From Bacteroidota bacterium (lineage in GTDB: Bacteria > Bacteroidota > Bacteroidia > Chitinophagales > Chitinophagaceae): DNA of 44,196 bases. Shown here piece after piece: positions 41,415-44,196 of the stretch (position 1 is its first letter; each line of letters opens with the position of its first letter). The DNA lies in assembly GCA_023418315.1 (NCBI GenBank), contig JAEZZY010000066.1:1-44196 (forward strand), read 5' to 3'. The position numbers and the translations under genes were made by a program. The notes beneath the pieces are model-generated. The model was not told the origin of the DNA and made no database searches. It worked only from the letters and a program-made list of their open reading frames with translations.

Positions 41415-41422
41415 TATCTTTG
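41415..41422 (+). promoter_or_regulatory. -7 promoter element of sixA
   Basis: TATCTTTG matches TAnnTTTG exactly and ends 14 bases before the ATG at 41437. A TTTG at 41376-41379 is too far upstream to be its -33 element. Confidence 0.55.
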
Positions 41423-41436
41423 TCCGGTTGTTCCCT

Positions 41437-41931
41437 ATGAAAAAACAGGTATTCCTGATTCGTCATGCCAAATCAAGCTGGGCTAATCCTATGCAAAGCG
41501 ATTTTGACCGACCGCTGAATGAGCGCGGGGAAGAAGACGCGCCTATGATGGGTAAGCGACTGAAGGAAAAGAAGATTTATCCCGACCTGATCATCGCCAG
41601 CGCTGCCAAACGCACCCGGCAGACCGCCAAAAGAATTGCCAAAGCCATAGGCTATGATAAGGAAAAGATTGACTTACAACCCCGCATTTATCATTGCGAA
41701 TCGGAAATGTACCGGCAGGTAATCAGCAGCATAGGGGAGGAGGTAGCTACCGCCTTCATCATAGGGCACAATCCCGGTATTACCGGCTTTGTGAACAGCC
41801 TTTCCGAGCTTTTTGCCATAGACAATATGCCCACCTGCGGCATTGTTGGCGCAAGATTTGATGGTGTATGGAGCGATTTTTCAGTTGCTAAGAAAGAAGT
41901 ATTTTTATTCGATTATCCCAAGAAACCATGA
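41437..41931 (+). CDS. sixA: SixA-type phosphohistidine phosphatase
   Basis: ATG at 41437 gives 164 residues; the longer frame from 41377 adds sequence that overlaps the promoter motif. The histidine phosphatase motif is LIRHAKSSWANP (RHA with the catalytic His at about residue 9), followed by DFDRPLNERG, the SAAKRTRQTAKR segment and IIGHNPGITGF with the second His. E. coli SixA dephosphorylates His of phosphotransfer proteins (ArcB, NPr); the target here is unknown. The stop overlaps the next start (ATGA), so it is translationally coupled to the kinase-RapZ fusion. Confidence 0.9.
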   Translation: MKKQVFLIRHAKSSWANPMQSDFDRPLNERGEEDAPMMGKRLKEKKIYPDLIIASAAKRTRQTAKRIAKAIGYDKEKIDLQPRIYHCESEMYRQVISSIGEEVATAFIIGHNPGITGFVNSLSELFAIDNMPTCGIVGARFDGVWSDFSVAKKEVFLFDYPKKP

Positions 41932-43394
41932 CAATAGTAAAGTCTGCCGCAGACATCACCCCTACCCTTGAAGAATTATTTGAAAAACATACCGGAAAAA
42001 AACCTGAAAGCATCACACCGCTTGCTGCTTCCGGTTCCGACAGAAAATACTTCCGCATGACGGAAGGGAAAACCTCCATTATAGGCACTTACAACGAAAA
42101 CGTAAACGAAAACAATTCCTATTTCTACTTCACGGATTTATTGCTGAAGCATGAAATACACGTGCCGGAAATCTATTTGAAAAGCAAAGACAAACGCTAT
42201 TATCTGCAACAAGACCTGGGCGATGTATCCTTGTTTGCTCATTTGATGCAGGAAGGATTTACCGAGCAGGTGAAAGAACATTTTCGCCAGGCATTGCATG
42301 AGCTGATTAAACTACAATGGGTGGCAGGTACGCAGGCGAATTATGACCAGTGCTTTGCTACCAAGCGTTTTGACGAGCAAGCCATCATGGCGGATCTGAT
42401 GTATTTCAAATACTATTTTGCCGACCTGCAAAAAATCCATTATGACAAGCGCGCCGTGCTGAATGAAATGGAAGAATGGAGTAAGGAACTCGGAAGGATA
42501 CAGCCGCAAACGCTGATGTACCGCGATTTTCAGAGCCGAAACATTATGTTGCATGAAGGGAAAACCTACCTCATAGACTATCAAGGGGCTATGCAAGGCC
42601 CGCCTCAATATGATATTGCCTCCTTGCTCTGGCAGGCGAAAGCACAATTACCCCAGCAATGGAAAGAAGATCTGCTGAGAGATTATATTGAAAAATCGGG
42701 AGAATATCCTGTGGCGCGTGTGGAAGAATTGTATTTCAGAAAAGCCTATCAGCATTTCGTATTGTTGCGATTGCTGCAAGTACTCGGCGCTTACGGCTTT
42801 AGGGGGTTGATGGAGAAACGCCCTCATTTTATTTCCAGCATTGCACCCGCATTAAAAAATATGGAGCAGTTTCTTTCCGATAATCCGCAACTGCCCAATT
42901 ACCCTAATTTCAGGAAATTACTGGAAGCCGTATCGGCTCCTTCCGTTCAGGCACGCTATACGCCTGCCTTTACGGACGGGTCTTCCAAGCTCCATGTACA
43001 GATCAACAGTTTTTCCTACAAAACCGGTTTGCCTGAAGATAAGTCGGAACATGGCGGCGGCTTCATTTTCGACTGTCGTGGAATTTTAAATCCCGGTCGC
43101 TACGAAGAATATAAATACCTTACCGGAAAGGATGAATCCGTGCAGTATTTTTTGAGAGATAAAACCGCTATGCCGCAGTTTCTGGAGCATGTTTTTTCGT
43201 TAGTATCCATCAATGTAAATGAGTACTTGCAACGGGGTTTCGATCACCTGAGTATCTCCTTTGGTTGCACAGGCGGTCAGCATAGGTCGGTATTCGCAGC
43301 CGAGCAACTCGCAAAATATTTGGAACAGAAATACGGTTTGAAGCCCGCTTTAAAACATCTGAACAAAAAGAAATGGCTGCTGGAAAAGAAGTAG
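41928..43394 (+). CDS. Sugar-kinase-like phosphotransferase fused to a RapZ C-terminal domain
   Basis: The 488-residue protein has two parts. Residues 1-335 are an APH/choline-kinase-like fold: TPLAASGSDRKYFRM, the Brenner motif TLMYRDFQSRNIMLHEG (catalytic Asp) and LIDYQGAMQGPPQYDI (metal-binding Asp), similar to the AmgK anomeric kinases for N-acetylmuramate recycling. Residues 355-488 match the RapZ C-terminal domain: INSFSYKTGLPEDKSEHGGG, FDCRGILNPGRYEEYKYLTG and ISFGCTGGQHRSVFAAEQLA. In E. coli that domain binds glucosamine 6-phosphate and controls GlmS; here the classical N-terminal ATPase half is replaced by the kinase. The fusion is coupled to sixA. Confidence 0.88.
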   Translation: MTIVKSAADITPTLEELFEKHTGKKPESITPLAASGSDRKYFRMTEGKTSIIGTYNENVNENNSYFYFTDLLLKHEIHVPEIYLKSKDKRYYLQQDLGDVSLFAHLMQEGFTEQVKEHFRQALHELIKLQWVAGTQANYDQCFATKRFDEQAIMADLMYFKYYFADLQKIHYDKRAVLNEMEEWSKELGRIQPQTLMYRDFQSRNIMLHEGKTYLIDYQGAMQGPPQYDIASLLWQAKAQLPQQWKEDLLRDYIEKSGEYPVARVEELYFRKAYQHFVLLRLLQVLGAYGFRGLMEKRPHFISSIAPALKNMEQFLSDNPQLPNYPNFRKLLEAVSAPSVQARYTPAFTDGSSKLHVQINSFSYKTGLPEDKSEHGGGFIFDCRGILNPGRYEEYKYLTGKDESVQYFLRDKTAMPQFLEHVFSLVSINVNEYLQRGFDHLSISFGCTGGQHRSVFAAEQLAKYLEQKYGLKPALKHLNKKKWLLEKK

Positions 43395-43415
43395 TGCGCC
43401 CGTTTCAGGATAATC

Positions 43416-44196
43416 CTACATCGTTTCCCGTTCCCGTTGCAAGCGCAGCATCTCATCGCGCAATCGGGCAGCTTCCATAAAGTCCAGTTCCTTCGCTGCT
43501 TTCTCCATGGCTTTTTTGGTTTGAGCAATGAGTTTATCCATTTGTGCCGGAGTTTTAGCCGCGCCGTATTGCACGCTTTCCTCCGCTGCTACGCTTTCCA
43601 GTTCATCATTTATGGCATATTTGTTTTCCTTATCATAGCCTTTAATATCCAGTACGGAGGTTTGCTTGAAGATTTGTTCTTTGGATTTGATAACGGTTTT
43701 AGGCGTAATGTTATGCGCCGTGTTATAGGCAATTTGTTTATCTCTGCGGCGACCGGTTTCATCTATGGTGCGCTGCATGCTGTCGGTTATTTTATCGGCA
43801 TAAAAGATCACCAGACCTTCTGCATTCCGGGCAGCGCGTCCAGCCATCTGTGTCAGCGAACGTTCATTCCTCAAAAAACCTTCCTTATCTGCATCTAAAA
43901 TTGCCATTAAAGAAACTTCCGGTAAGTCCAGTCCTTCTCTCAAAAGATTGACCCCTACGAGCACATCAATATTTCCCAATCGCAGATCCCGCAGGATTTC
44001 CACGCGCTCCAGCGTATCTACTTCTGAGTGGATGTATTTAGAGTTTACATGGATGCGTTTGAGGTATTTATCCAGCTCTTCCGCCATGCGTTTGGTAAGC
44101 GTGGTTACCAAAACCCGGTCGCCTTTTTTTACCCGTTTATCAATTTCATCCAGCAGATCGTCTATTTGATTGATGCTCGGACGCACTTCTATAGGC
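43416..44196 (-). CDS. uvrB: UvrABC system protein B, C-terminal part (truncated by window edge)
   Basis: About 260 C-terminal residues are visible on the minus strand; the rest lies beyond 44196. The helicase part shows VLVTTLTKRMAEELDKYL, HSEVDTLERVEILRDLRLG, VGVNLLREGLDLPEVSLMAI and SLTQMAGRAARNAEG (motifs IV-VI). The end is a UVR domain (KELDFMEAARLRDEMLRLQR) that contacts UvrC. UvrB is the damage-verifying ATPase of nucleotide excision repair. The stop lies 21 bases from the stop of the convergent kinase-RapZ gene. Confidence 0.96.
   Translation of the reverse strand, partial: PIEVRPSINQIDDLLDEIDKRVKKGDRVLVTTLTKRMAEELDKYLKRIHVNSKYIHSEVDTLERVEILRDLRLGNIDVLVGVNLLREGLDLPEVSLMAILDADKEGFLRNERSLTQMAGRAARNAEGLVIFYADKITDSMQRTIDETGRRRDKQIAYNTAHNITPKTVIKSKEQIFKQTSVLDIKGYDKENKYAINDELESVAAEESVQYGAAKTPAQMDKLIAQTKKAMEKAAKELDFMEAARLRDEMLRLQRERETM

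Overview
The window comes from a chromosome of a Bacteroidota bacterium, most likely near the Chitinophagaceae/Sphingobacteriia. The signs are type IX secretion (T9SS) C-terminal sorting domains of both type A and type B, a fused LpxC-FabZ protein, a BlaR1-like M56 peptidase carrying a TonB domain, a RapZ domain fused to a sugar-kinase-like domain, and -7 promoter motifs of the form TAnnTTTG close to start codons. I saw no rRNA or tRNA genes, no transposase and no CRISPR array. The ends cut through a T9SS cargo protein (left) and uvrB (right).

Layout. 1-3.4 kb: T9SS cargo proteins, a small outer-membrane barrel, a truncated membrane-protein gene and an AT-rich secreted orphan flanked by imperfect direct repeats. 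3.4-8.9 kb: housekeeping genes on the + strand (Na+/solute symporter, LOG-family protein, O-methyltransferase, glucosaminidase/LysM protein, hypoxanthine phosphoribosyltransferase). 8.9-13.5 kb on the - strand: YifB/ComM ATPase, SCO1-like protein and a large T9SS type B protein. 13.6-15.7 kb: a gene graveyard, where a fragment of a small secreted-protein family abuts a T9SS type B gene that has lost its head. 15.8-21.9 kb on the + strand: TrmN6-like methyltransferase, HD phosphohydrolase, and the lipid A block lpxD, lpxC-fabZ, lpxA plus an ABC ATPase, with lpxC apparently starting at TTG. 22.1-24.6 kb: an AT-rich accessory patch with a secreted zinc-finger protein, a small orphan and a divergent XRE regulator with its own operator. 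24.7-33.6 kb: polA, a DUF4143 ATPase preceded by four 32-bp repeats, a WYL regulator with a DinB protein, a small membrane protein, an acyltransferase, D-Tyr-tRNA deacylase and two lipoproteins. 33.6-35.5 kb: a palindromic element and a BlaI/BlaR1-type pair with a clear operator array. 35.5-36.0 kb: five consecutive stem-loops beside the tail of a WYL regulator gene. 36.0-41.3 kb: a T9SS cargo gene, a secreted six-cysteine protein, and, divergently, a four-gene signalling operon (LuxR-type response regulator, lipoprotein, seven-helix membrane protein, histidine kinase). 41.4-44.2 kb: sixA, the kinase-RapZ fusion and uvrB.

The strongest candidates for something new are: (a) the 38.0-41.3 kb signalling locus, with overlapping 15-bp and 8-bp dyads in its divergent promoter region and a second, broken copy of its lipoprotein family at 13.7 kb; (b) the four 32-bp units that each repeat a purine-rich stretch plus ATG before the DUF4143 ATPase; and (c) the palindrome array at 35.8-36.0 kb. 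Functions are inferred from motifs read by eye; no database search was possible.
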